From: Neisseria subflava
GTDB taxonomy: Bacteria > Pseudomonadota > Gammaproteobacteria > Burkholderiales > Neisseriaceae
Direction of reading: 5' to 3'
Assembly: GCF_024205745.1 (NCBI RefSeq)
Contig: NZ_CP073117.1
Coordinates: 1 to 64,000 of the forward strand
Length of the DNA stretch: 64,000 bases
The position numbers and the translations under genes are program-made. The notes below the pieces were generated by a model. The model was not told the DNA's origin. It saw only the letters and a list, made by a program, of their open reading frames with translations, and made no database searches. How positions within the stretch are numbered: position 1 is the stretch's first letter; each line of letters opens with the position of its first letter. This document shows, piece after piece, positions 47,712 through 58,800 of the stretch.

Positions 47712-48800
47712 TCAATGCTTTGACTTGATGTCGATAACCCACACTTCTGATTGCGAACCCAAACGCAGGGGAATGCCCCAGAAGCCGTAGCCCGAAGTGG
47801 TGAAGAAATGGCCGTTGCCGATCGCCTCATAACCGTAAGCAAGACGATAAAGCGTACGGACAATAAGGTTGGCAGGTGCAACTTGGCCGTTGTGGACATG
47901 GCCGGAGACCTGCACATCAATCGGCAGACGGGCATGGGCTTCGATTGAAGTAGGACGGTGATCCATCAATAAAACCGGTAATTCGGTATTTTGACCATCC
48001 AAAAGCTGCTCCGCGCTGGGACGCTTGCGATCCAAATCATCGCTCCGCCCTACCAGCAACACACCATTCACTTCCAAAACCTGATTGGCCAAAACCGTCA
48101 AGCCTGCCGCTTCCAATTCATGTTTGATACGCTTCTGATCACGGAACCAGTCATGATTGCCCAAAGTGGCATAAACGCCCATCGGCGCAGTCAGCTTCTG
48201 CAAATGCGGTTTCATGTTTTCTTTCAAGTACGCGTCGACGGTATCGTCCATCAAATCGCCCGGCAGCAACACCATATCAACTTGTTCCCGCTTCATGATG
48301 TCCGTCAGCTTGTCCAATTGACGCGCGCCGAACAAAATCCCCAAGTGTAAATCGCTGGCCACGCCGATACGCAGCGGCTTATCCATTTTCTTATTGATGA
48401 ATACGGTTTGATGGCGGACAACGGGCGTATAGGCGTTATACATCCCAAAACCGAGCAAACCGGCTACAAACAAAGGCGCAAACAGCCGCAGGCTTCGTGA
48501 CAGCGGTTGGCGCGCCATAAAACGGCGCAGCAAAAGATACAGGATAAATGTCGCCAACGCGGCATACATCACAAACAGCAAGATCACCATCCAAAACGCC
48601 ACCACGCGGAACATTATATGTCCCAACTCCAGCAGCAAGCCGACCAACAAGCCGTTTGTAATGAAATAGGAAATACCCATCAGCCAACGTCTGCCGACTT
48701 TACCGATCCAAGGCGCAAACAGCCATTGCAGCGAACGCCCGAGCCCGAATGTAAACACTTGCAACAGAATGACGCTCACAAAAAACATCTTGCCAAACAT
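47712..48800 (-). CDS. Membrane-anchored metallophosphoesterase
   Basis: A 362-residue protein with three to four N-terminal membrane segments (residues about 5-125) and a calcineurin-like phosphoesterase domain. Metal motifs are ASDLHLG (Asp150, His152), LPGDLMDD, LGNHDWF and GHVHNGQ. It resembles YaeI/YkuE-type enzymes, which have been linked to lipid or UDP-diacylglucosamine hydrolysis, but the substrate is not shown here. The gene is flanked by DUS hairpins and probably monocistronic. Confidence 0.85.
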   Translation of the reverse strand: MFGKMFFVSVILLQVFTFGLGRSLQWLFAPWIGKVGRRWLMGISYFITNGLLVGLLLELGHIMFRVVAFWMVILLFVMYAALATFILYLLLRRFMARQPLSRSLRLFAPLFVAGLLGFGMYNAYTPVVRHQTVFINKKMDKPLRIGVASDLHLGILFGARQLDKLTDIMKREQVDMVLLPGDLMDDTVDAYLKENMKPHLQKLTAPMGVYATLGNHDWFRDQKRIKHELEAAGLTVLANQVLEVNGVLLVGRSDDLDRKRPSAEQLLDGQNTELPVLLMDHRPTSIEAHARLPIDVQVSGHVHNGQVAPANLIVRTLYRLAYGYEAIGNGHFFTTSGYGFWGIPLRLGSQSEVWVIDIKSKH

Positions 48801-48857
48801 GCCTTTCCGCCCTAAAAAATTAAAAGGCAGATTTTAGGCCGTCTGAAACTTTCAGTG

Positions 48858-48863
48858 TATAAT
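48858..48863 (+). promoter_or_regulatory. -10 box of the Dyp peroxidase gene
   Basis: A perfect TATAAT, 40 bases before the start at 48903. No clear -35 hexamer. Confidence 0.45.
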
Positions 48864-48902
48864 CCCCGCGTAAAAACCCATAATATTTTGAAAGGAATCA
48901 TC

Positions 48903-49811
48903 ATGAGCCATCCCCAATCAGCCATTATTCCTGATCATGCACAAGCCGGTATTTTTATCGAAGCAGACATTTCAGACGGCCGCAACGAAGACATCAAATC
49001 TGCCTGCCGTCTTGCTTTGGAGGCTCTGGCTAAACTGAAAACCCGTTTTCCGAATGATATTTTGGGTTTGACCATTGCCTTCGGCAGCCGCGCATGGCAA
49101 TCGTTCGGCCATACTGACGAAGGCAGCGAAATCAAACCTTTCCCTGAATTGGGCAACGGCCTTGCCCCTTCCACCCAACACGACCTCTATATCCACATTC
49201 AAGCCACCGAGCAAAAAGCCGCCTATGCCTTGGCTCAATCTGTTTTAGGTGCATTCGGCGACAGCATTCGCGTAGCCACTGAAGAACACGGTCTGCGCCT
49301 GTATGAAGACCGCGGCTTGGACGGTTTTGTCGATGGTACGGAAAATCCGCAGGGCGATGACAATGTACGCAATGTTGCCATCATTCCTGAAGGCAAGCCG
49401 GATGCCGGCGGCAGCTATGTTTTGCTGCAAAAATACCTGCACGATTTGAAAAAATGGGATGCCGTCCCTACTGCCGTGCAAGAAGCCAGCGTGGGCCGCA
49501 GCAAAGAAACCAATGACGAATTCAGCAAAGACGTGCGCCTGCCCGACTCCCATCTCGGCCGCGTCAATGTCAAAGAAAACGGCGTTGGCTTGAAAATTGT
49601 CCGCCGCAGCCTGCCCTTCGGCAAACTCAGCGGCGAACATGGTTTGATGTTCACTTCCTATTGCAACACGCTGCACAATATTGAAGTTCAGCTGCTCAAT
49701 ATGTTCGGCGATGCAGACGGCAAAACCGACTTACTGCTGAAATATTTGTCTAAAGCCGTATCAGGTGCTTACTACTACGCGCCTTCTGTCGAGCGTTTGC
49801 AAAATCTTTAA
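48903..49811 (+). CDS. Dyp-type heme peroxidase (YfeX-like)
   Basis: A 302-residue heme peroxidase. The Dyp signature is GFVDGTENP, with the distal aspartate of the G-x-x-D-G-T motif. The proximal histidine lies in LPDSHLGRVNV, and the conserved distal arginine in KIVRRSLPFG. The start MSHPQSAIIPDHAQAG is chosen; a longer frame begins in the leader. No Tat signal is present, so it is cytoplasmic and YfeX-like rather than EfeB. It probably helps deal with peroxide or porphyrin. Confidence 0.88.
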   Translation: MSHPQSAIIPDHAQAGIFIEADISDGRNEDIKSACRLALEALAKLKTRFPNDILGLTIAFGSRAWQSFGHTDEGSEIKPFPELGNGLAPSTQHDLYIHIQATEQKAAYALAQSVLGAFGDSIRVATEEHGLRLYEDRGLDGFVDGTENPQGDDNVRNVAIIPEGKPDAGGSYVLLQKYLHDLKKWDAVPTAVQEASVGRSKETNDEFSKDVRLPDSHLGRVNVKENGVGLKIVRRSLPFGKLSGEHGLMFTSYCNTLHNIEVQLLNMFGDADGKTDLLLKYLSKAVSGAYYYAPSVERLQNL

Positions 49812-49832
49812 CGGCTCAAAGGCCGTCTGAAA

Positions 49833-49860
49833 AAACCTGCCTTTTCAAAGGCAGGTTTTT
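49833..49860 (+). terminator. Rho-independent terminator after the Dyp gene
   Basis: AAACCTGCC with its complement around a TTTTCAAA loop, then TTTTT. A single AG-DUS precedes it (49819-49830). Confidence 0.85.
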
Positions 49861-50020
49861 GTTATTTAAATTCCCTTAATATTTTATGGTATCATCATAG
49901 AAATTTATCCTATCATTGCTTAATAAACCCTGATTACAGACAACGATAAAAACCGATACGCCCAAGCAGCTATTTTCGATAAAATAAACCCAATTATTAT
50001 CCCTATAAAATTACGACACC

Positions 50021-51687
50021 ATGTATAAATCCCGCCTTCTCCCCCTGCCCGTATTGATTCTCTCCGCGCTGAACGCCTATGCGGCCAATACGCCGAATCC
50101 GCTTGATCAAATTGATAAAAACGTACCCAACCAATTCGACAAAGACTTCCGCGACAATCTTGACCAGATTCATTCGGTTGAAATCCAAAAACGCGAGCAG
50201 TCAGCATGGGATTTACAGAAAAAACAAGATAACGACGCAGTTACACAAGAGAGGCCGTCTGAAAACAATACCGAATGCTTGGATTACACCGGTATCGAAC
50301 TTTCCGGCATTACCCTTATTAATTCCAAAACAATTGAAGCCAAGTTACCCAAATGCATCAATCAAAACAGCATCAACCAACTGAACCGGGACATCGTTGC
50401 CGAATATATCGCTCAAGGCTATCCGCACACGCAAATCAAATTTGAAACCACGCCTGAACGCGTCCTAAAATTGGCAGTCATCGAAGGCAAAATCCGTGAG
50501 ATTACCGGAGGCTCCCGTACAGTCAACGTTGATACCCTCTTCCCCAATCATCAAGGCAAACCACTGAACATCCAATACCTCGACCAAGGTATCGAACAGG
50601 TAAACCATGTTGTCGGCAACAACGTCAGTATTGATGTTTATCCGCATGATGACGGCACCGCCTCTATCCAACTTAAAAACGATGCCCAAAAACATTGGGG
50701 TGGCAGCGTCACCATCGACAATAAAGGCAGCAAACCCAATACCACGACACTGCGCGGCAGCCTGAATATCGGCAGCCCGTTGGGATTGAGCGACTCCCTT
50801 TATCTAAACGGCTATACCAATCTAAACAACCACGACAGCCATTACAGTCGCGGCGGCAGTATGTTCTACCAAGTTCCTTATGGCGCATGGACATTCAGCA
50901 CTTACGCCGCCGCGTCACAATCGCAAAGCATCTTAACGCCCAGCGTGACCCGCTATGCCTACCGCTCCAAATCCAAAGCGGCAGGAATCAAAGCAGACCG
51001 CGTATTCTCACGCAGTCAAAAACACATTACCTCCGCCTATGCCGGCATCGATTATGTGAAACAGACCGCAAAATTTGCCGACAGCAAACTGGAATTGCAA
51101 AGCCCTGAAATCTATTCGGCACAAGTCGGCCTGTCGCATACAGCCATCCTGCCAAACGGCATTTGGCTCAACAATATCGGCGTAGAACAAGGGTTTGCGA
51201 AAAATACCGAACATACGCCGTTCGACAAGCGCTATACCTCTGTATCCTTGCAAAGCAATTTGATTCAAAACCGTCCATTGGGTAAATGGATCGTGCGCAA
51301 CCATCACCAAATCGATGCCCAATATAGCCCGCATGATTTGTTTGCCACCAAAGAAATGGACATCGTCGGTTATCAAAATGTACGCGGTTTCCGTTCGATT
51401 TCTTTGAGCGCAAACAGCGCAGTCCTGTTGAGCAATACCGTTTATTTCCGCCGCAATACGCCCCACGGTATCTATATCGAGCCTTATCTGGGCGCAGACA
51501 TCGGCATTGCCAAAAACAATAACGAAGGTTCGCAACGCGCCATGGGGTGGTTGCAGGTTTGAATTTGGGCAAGGCGGACAAATGGCAGCTTTCTGCCGAC
51601 TACGGCAAAGGTTTTGCGCGCATACCCAACCAATCAAACAGCGAAATACAGGATCATGTGACTGTTTCTTTGCGCATTCCATTTTAA
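50021..51687 (+). CDS. tpsB: TpsB-type outer-membrane transporter of a two-partner secretion system, one-base frameshift as read
   Basis: A ShlB/FhaC/HecB-type Omp85-family protein that carries the TpsA exoprotein across the outer membrane. It has a signal peptide (cleavage after NAYA at residue 21), a helix-1 plug region, two POTRA domains (about residues 70-230) and a 16-strand barrel. TpsB marks include YLDQGIEQVNHVVGN and VTIDNKGSKPNTTTLRGSL; the barrel ends with an aromatic Phe. The frame breaks in a G-run near 51545 (GGGG should be GGGGG). With this restored the end reads VVAGLNLGKADKWQLSADYG to VSLRIPF at 51687. Total length is then 555 residues. The C-terminal phenylalanine required for barrel assembly is in the restored part. 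A DUS near 50251 is read as RPSEN. Confidence 0.85.
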
Positions 51688-51723
51688 AGTTATGTAAATA
51701 TATATCCTTTTATCCAATATATA

Positions 51724-51778
51724 AACCGCCCATCTTAACATTATTAATTTTCCATTAATATCAATGAGATGAGCGGTT
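51724..51778 (+). terminator. Long hairpin between tpsB and tpsA
   Basis: Arms AACCGCCCATCT and AGATGAGCGGTT pair 11 of 12 bases across a 31-base AT-rich loop, followed by a T-run. It may terminate or attenuate transcription so that TpsA has its own promoter. Confidence 0.65.
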
Positions 51779-51942
51779 TTTATTTGCATTTGAAATAGTG
51801 CACACAAGGCCATACTGGTGGTATGATTGTAAAAAAATTCATAACAATGTTAATACATTCAAAAATTTCCTCAACAGAAATCCAATACTCGATATGGGAT
51901 TTCTGATTCAATCTCCATCACGATAAATAAGGATTAAAATCC

Positions 51943-54900
51943 ATGAAAATCGACACTTTATATCAGCCTAAGCTCTCAGCTTCCGGCAAAGTAACTGTCG
52001 CCGTGTGCTTTGCATTCCTGGGAAATGCAGCGGTAGCCGCCAATATCGAAGCCATCGGCCAAACTTCGGTACAGCAGCAACACAATGTTGACATCGTCAA
52101 CATTGCCGCACCGACGGCCCAAGGTCTTTCTCACAACCAATATAACAAGTACAACGTTTCCCAACACGGTGCCGTTTTGAATAACGCCCTGTCTGCCGGT
52201 AAATCCCAACTGGCTGGAAACCTGTCTGCCAACAAAAACTTCCAAGGTCAGGCTGCATCTGTGATCTTGAATGAAGTGGTCAGCAAAAACCCTTCCCTGA
52301 TCTTGGGTCAGCAAGAGATCTTCGGTATTGCCGCAGACTATGTTTTGGCAAACCCTAACGGCATTACCCACAACGGCGGCAGCATCCTGAATGCCAACCG
52401 CACATCCTTGGTTGTCGGTACGCCAACTGTTTCAGACGGCACGTTGAAATCTTTCAATATCAGCGACAATGGCAAACAACTGCAAGTAAACGGCAATTTG
52501 AGCGGCAACCGCGTAGTTGACCTGCTCGCGCCGCAAGTGGTTGTCGGCAAATCAGCTAACGTTAATGCCGCCGATGCCATCAACGTTTCTTCAGGCAAAA
52601 GCAACTTCGACTACAAAACCGCACAAATCGAAGCATTGGACGCTGCTTCAAATGCGCCGGTGCTTGACGGTCATATCTTCGGCAGTATGCGCGCCGGTAC
52701 CATCCGCATCCACGCGACTGACAAACGCGCCAAACAAAACATTCAAAATGCCACCATTACCGGCACCCACTACCTGAATATCGACAGCAAAGGCAACCTG
52801 AGCATCCAGTCTGCCAATCTGACCGGCGCACAAATGGAACTGTTTGCCCGCGATACAGACATCAAAGGCACGGTTACCAGCCATTCTGCTAACAAATCTT
52901 CCAGCGGCAAAGAGGCAAAAAATGTTCAGCACTTCCGTTCAGACCGCAACAAAACTGAAACCTTTACCGCCAGCAATATCAATGCATCCGAGTCATTGAC
53001 TTTGAACAATAGCGGCAGCCTCAATCTGAGCGCGGCCAACATCAATGCCGGTGCGCTGACTGCTTCTGCCACAGGCAATATCAATTCTAACGCGGTAAAA
53101 ACAACCAACCGTACAGAATCTGACCACACTCAAAGCAAAGGCCTTTGGTACAACAACAACCTGAGTTCCTCTACTGACGAAAGCCTGCATCAAACCAAAA
53201 TCAATGCCGGTTCTGTCAATATTGCGACCACCGGCAAAGTCCAATTGGATGCAACCGAACTGAATTCGGCTGCCGATGCACGCATTGCCGCCCAACAAGG
53301 AATTGTATTGAGCAGCAACAGCGAAACCGACAGCAGCTCGACTTATGTCAGCTTCAAAAATGAAACTGCCGCGCTGAAAACCGGTATCGCTACAAAATCT
53401 TCCAAAAACTCTACCGCCCATCAAACCAAAATTTCCGCAGCCGGTGATATCGGTTTGATTTCCGAAGGCGATTTGAGCACTTACGGCGCAAGCATCGTGG
53501 CAAACGGCAATGTCGTTACCGATGTCAACAACATCAACTTGGGTACTCAAACCACCATCAACACCAACAGCCTCGACGACCAGAAAAATACTGGGGCGGC
53601 CTGTTCGGCGGTGAAAGCCAAGTTCAAAACAACCGTACCGAAAACCTGCACGGCAGCAGCATTACTGCCAACTCAAACGTAGTTTTGGGTGCAAAAAACG
53701 GCGTCAACGTTTACGGCAGTACCGTTGAAGGCCAAGCCGGTACATTCGTCAGCTCAAAAGCAGGCAATGTTGATATCAAAAACGCCACCAGCACCGATAC
53801 TTCCGCACAAAGCGCGCGTAAAGGTACGATTTTCAATATCACGACCTCTAAAACCAGCAGCAACAGCAGCATTGAAAAAGTAACCGGTTCCACCCTGGTT
53901 TCCAATGCCGACCTGACCGTTGTTTCCAACAAAGACATCAATGTGATCGGCTCTGCATTGTTTGCGGCACAAAAACTGCAACTGTCTTCCGCAGGCGATT
54001 TGACCATTGATGCTGCCAAAGCGGTAGAAAACAAACAGGTCAACGAGTATTCCATCAAAGGCTACTCTGGCACCGAAACCAATAAAGAAAACGGCAGTGT
54101 GACTGCCAAAGCAGGTATCAAATTCACCGATACCCACACTGACACCCACTCTGTCGGCCTGAACGGCAGCATTTTGACCGGTAAAAACACCCAGTTGTCT
54201 TCAAACTCAAACGTTACCGTTAGCGGCAGCCAAGTCAACGGCGAAGAATCCGTCAACATTTCCGCAGCCAATGATGTCAATATTGTTGCATCCAAAGGCA
54301 GCAACACTGTGACCGAATCCGGCCGCGTAACCGATTTGGGCGTATCTGCTACTGCATACGAAAAAAATAACGTTGCAGGCGTCGGCGTATCTGTCGGCAT
54401 TACCAGCACCAAAACAGATGCAACCACCGTAACGAATACATCCCATGTATCCAACATCAACACCGGCGGCAACACCACCATCACTGCCAACGGCAATATT
54501 AATCAAGAAGGTACAGTGATTAATGCGACCGGCAATGTGGTTGAAGCTGCCAAAAACGTTACCCATGCTGCGGCACACAGCGGTGCAAAATCCGATGTGA
54601 AACAAAACGGCGGCGGTTTGGTCGTTTCTGCCGGCATCAGCACCAACAAAGGCATCGGCGGTGAAATCACTGCACAAGGTCAAGGCAACTCTTCGGCCCA
54701 CAATGAATCCACTGCAACCGTAACCACCATCAACGCAGGCAATGCCATCGTTTTGGCAAATGACAAAGTGTCTGATGAAGGTACAAAATACGATGTTACC
54801 GGTGCTATCAACATTGATGCAGGTTCATACCACAACACTGCCACCCACAACACCAGCAACAGCAGCAGCAAACAAGGCGGCGCTTCTTTGACTATCGGCG

Positions 54901-55700
54901 CATACACTAAAGACGGTTCAAACGTTGATGTGAATGCCAACCTGAACGTCAACTATGCTGATGAAAACAAAAAAGAATCTACCGCCGTCAAAGGTGATAT
55001 GAATGCTACCAATGTTGTTATCAACGCCAAAGACTCTGCTGAAATCGCATCCAACATTACCGCCAACAACAACGTCAACATTACCGCAGGCAACGGCGTA
55101 ACCTTCACCGAGTCAGCCAATACTGCCTCCAACCAAGGTACAGCCGTTAATGTCGGTATCGGTGCTGGCGCGACAATCAATGTCGAAACCGGTGTTGCCG
55201 TTCCTCACGTCAATGGCTCTGTCGGCGTCAACAAAACCGATAACGCTTCTTCTACCGCCACAGGCGCGAATATAGCGGCCGGCAACGATATTAAAATCAA
55301 TGCCAACAACGGCGACGTTAACCTGCACGGTACCAACCTGGTATCCAACAACTCCGTTGAAGTAGAAGGCAACAAAGTCAATACTTCCGGCGCGATCAGC
55401 AGCGTTAACGAAAAAAATCTGACCGTCAATGTCAACGGCAGCTACGCTTCAGGCAAACCAAACGGCGGCATCAACGCCAAAGGTAAAAACGAAGCCAACG
55501 TAACCAATACGGCAAACACCATCCAAAGCGACAATGTCGTTATTACTACCGGCTCTCCAACCGGTTTGAGCGTCAACAATACGACCATCAACGGTAATAA
55601 TGTTGCGTACTATTATGACGACAGTAAAGCTCCTGCGGCGAACCGTTATACCTACCGTTCTCGCCAACCAAGCTATGCCAAACGCCGTTTGCGCTACTAA
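51943..55700 (+). CDS. tpsA: TpsA-type hemagglutinin/exoprotein, one-base frameshift as read
   Basis: A large filamentous exoprotein secreted through TpsB. After a signal peptide (cleavage near VAA at residue 33) comes the TPS domain: GLSHNQYNKYNV, then NPNGI at residues 137-141 and NANRTSLVVG. The rest is a long beta-helix of repeats such as SLNLSAANINAGALTAS, with Asn-, Ser- and Thr-rich turns. The frame breaks in an A-run near 53588 (restored KNYWGGLFGGESQVQNN). The second part runs to 55700. Corrected length is about 1252 residues. The C-terminus lacks any contact-dependent toxin module and ends in a short basic and aromatic tail (RYTYRSRQPSYAKRRLRY). This suggests an adhesin rather than a CDI toxin. 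Confidence 0.85.
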
Positions 55701-55736
55701 GATGTGCTATTGAAGTCATTTAATAGCCATTAAGAC

Positions 55737-55771
55737 ATGCCGTCTGAAAACAGAAAGTTTTCAGACGGCAT
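55737..55771 (+). terminator. AT-DUS (meningococcal dialect) hairpin after tpsA
   Basis: Both arms read ATGCCGTCTGAA (55737-55748 and 55760-55771) instead of the AG-DUS of all other hairpins here, and a T-run follows. Likely terminator of tpsA and a mark of a different DUS dialect. Confidence 0.8.
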
Positions 55772-55844
55772 TTTTATCATCAATGCAAAACAACACACTA
55801 TCTCTGTTATGATAATGCCTCGCTAATATTATTCCGTTCCCACC

Positions 55845-58800
55845 ATGTCTTCCGCCCTTCCTTTTGACGCGCTCACACTTTCCATCGACGGCACCAACCT
55901 CATCGAAGCTTCCGCCGGTACGGGTAAAACCTACGGCATTGCCGCGCTCTTTACCCGACTGATTGTTTTAGAAAAAAAAGACATCGAGAAAATTCTGGTC
56001 GTTACCTTTACCAAAGCAGCGACGGCAGAACTGAAAACCCGTTTGCGCGCGCGTTTGGACGAAGTGTTGCAGGTTTTGAACGAAATCCAAACCTTGGGCG
56101 GCAAGCCGGAACATATTTCAGACGGCCTGAACAAATATTACGACAAAGAGAAAAAATCTCCCGATGACTTTCTCAATCGTTTGATTCCTTTGGCTTTAGG
56201 CGAGCAAGACGGACAGGAAAGCTGCCATCGCCTGATTCTCCGCCTCAAAGCCGCGCTGAGCCAGTTTGACAACGCATCGATTTACACCATCCACGGCTTC
56301 TGTCAGCGCGTCTTGCGCGATTACGCGTTTTTGTGCGGCGCGCCTTTGGATGTCGAGCTGTCGGACGACTCTCGCGAGAGGCTGCTGATTCCTGCGCAGG
56401 ATTTTTGGCGGCAGAAAGTGGCAACCGATGCCACATTGGCACAATTGGTTTTTGACCGGAAATGCACCCCTGAAAAAATGCTTGCCGAAATCAAAAGCTA
56501 TACCGGCCGCCCCTATCTGAAATTCAGACGGCCTGAAGGCGATTTGAAAGAAGCCCAAGCCAACCTTCAAGAAACATGGCAAAAAGTTTGCGTCCAGTTG
56601 GAAGACTTGGAAAAAGCGTTTTGGGCAATTTTTCCCAAACTTAACGGCCAAACCTACAAAAGAAAAACCTTTGAAAATGTTTTTACCGATTTAAAAACAA
56701 ACGCCGAATCCAACCGTCTGCCCCGCCTGAGCAAACAAACGCTAGAAAAATTAAGCCTCTTCAGTATCGACACGCTCAACAGCAAACTGAAAAAAGAATA
56801 TAAAGCCGATGCCGATGCGCCGGAAATTATTCAGCTGCAAGCCTTGGCCAATCTCGGTCGTGATTTGCAGGCAATGGAAAGCGCGGAAGAAGCGGTCTTC
56901 ATCTGCCTGCAACTCGACCTCCTTTCCTACATCAACCAATCTATTGCCGAACAAAAAAAATCACGCCGCGAGCGCGTGTTTGACGATTTGCTGCTGGACG
57001 TCCATCAGGCATTGACCACCAATGAACACGGCAACGCATTGGCAAAAGCGGCGGCGGCAAACTGGGAAATCGCGCTGATTGACGAATTCCAAGATACCGA
57101 CCCGCTGCAATACGAAATTTTCCGCCAAATTTTTATCGAACAAGGCTGCCCGCTGTTTCTCGTTGGCGACCCCAAGCAGGCGATTTACAGCTTTCGCGGT
57201 GCGGACATTTACGCCTATCTGCAAGCCGCGCAAGATGCGGACAGGCATTACACCCTCGCCGTCAACTACCGCAGCCATGCCAAGCTGATCAACGGCATCA
57301 GCGCCTTGTTCAAACAAAAAAAACACCCCTTCGTGTTGGCAAACATCGATTACAGCGATGTCTCCGCCAGCCGCGCCGAAAGCCGGCTGTCGCCACACTG
57401 CCCCGCCATCCAAGTGCGCTGGCTCAATACGGACGACCAAACCGGCAAAGAGATTTTGCGCGACCGTGCCGCCGAATATTGCGCCGATGAAATTGCCTTT
57501 GCGCTCAATGAAGCAGCCGAAGGCCGTCTGAACTTCAAAGGCCGCGCGCTGGAATCCGGCGATATTGCCGTCTTGGTGCGCACCAACAACGAAGCGGCAA
57601 TGATTGCCGGAAAACTGAAACAGCGCCGTATCCAAAGCGTGTTGCTGTCGCGCCAGTCCGTTTTCGATTCCGCCGAGGCCGACTCGCTGTCCGCGCTGAT
57701 CGGCTTTTGGCTCAACCCAAGGCAAACCGACTGGCTGCGCTTTGTCTTGACCGGCGTTTTGTTCGGCTATACCGCCAAAGAGATTTACGAACTCAACCAC
57801 AACGAACACCAGCTGCTGAAATGGCTGGAGTCGTCTGCCCAAGCCATGGAAAAATGGCGGAAAGGCGGCATTTTTGCCGCCGTGCAGCAGTTTGCCGCCC
57901 TACATGACATCGAAACACGCCTGCTCAAAGGCGGCAACGAACGCAGCCTGACCAACTACTACCAAATTCTGGAGCTTTTGGCCGAAGAAGACAGCCAAAG
58001 CCGCAACCCTGCCGCCCTGCATAAATGGCTGAACGAACAAATCAGCCGTGCGCGCAGCGGCCATTTCCCGTTAGACGCGCAAACCATCCGTCTTGAAAGC
58101 GATGAAAAATTGGTCAAAATCGTTACCATGCACGCGTCGAAAGGTTTGCAATATCCTTTGGTTTACTGCCCCTTCGCGTGGGATACCAAAGACAATTCCA
58201 AAGAAAACTGGAAAATCCTGCATACTGACAACCACGAAACCGAGCTGCTGGCCAAATCTCAAACCTCGGAAGCAGAACTAAGCCATCTTGCCGACGAAAA
58301 GACGGCAGAAGATTTACGCCTACTTTATGTCGCCCTTACCCGCGCCGAAGAACAGCTCAATATCTACGCCGCCGCCAACAAAAACTGTACGCCAAACAAT
58401 CCTTTTGCCTATCTGCTCGAAGGTTTGCCGGATGCCGGCCGCGAAAGCGTCAGCCAAAGCTATCAAAGCGCGACAGACGTTGTGGAAATGCTCAAGCTCA
58501 ACTGGCAACGCTTTATCAAAAATGCGCCTGAAAATACGGAGTTTACCTTCACGGAAGAAGCCCCGCCGGAAACCGTCTACCAATACAGCCGCCAGCAAGA
58601 CCAAGCCTTGAGCGCACATAGCATTAAACGCCGCAATTTTGACTTTATCCGCCATACCAGCTTTACCGGTTTGAGCAGGCACACCAAGTCAAGCGACGAG
58701 CAACACGAGCCTTTGCAACCTGCCATCGACCCGGCAGAAAGCGCAGACCGTGCCATGCCGTCTGAAAACCTGCCGTCCCCACTTTCAGACGGCCTCGATA

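Noticed and set aside
49920-50207. Minus-strand frame overlapping the tpsB start
   Set aside because: Overlaps the signal peptide of tpsB and has no recognisable sequence.
51900-55700. CDI toxin and immunity pair at the end of tpsA
   Set aside because: No VENN-type boundary, no nuclease-like C-terminal domain and no small immunity gene before recB.
56961-57842. Long minus-strand reading frame opposite recB
   Set aside because: Shadow of recB; no domain and no promoter.
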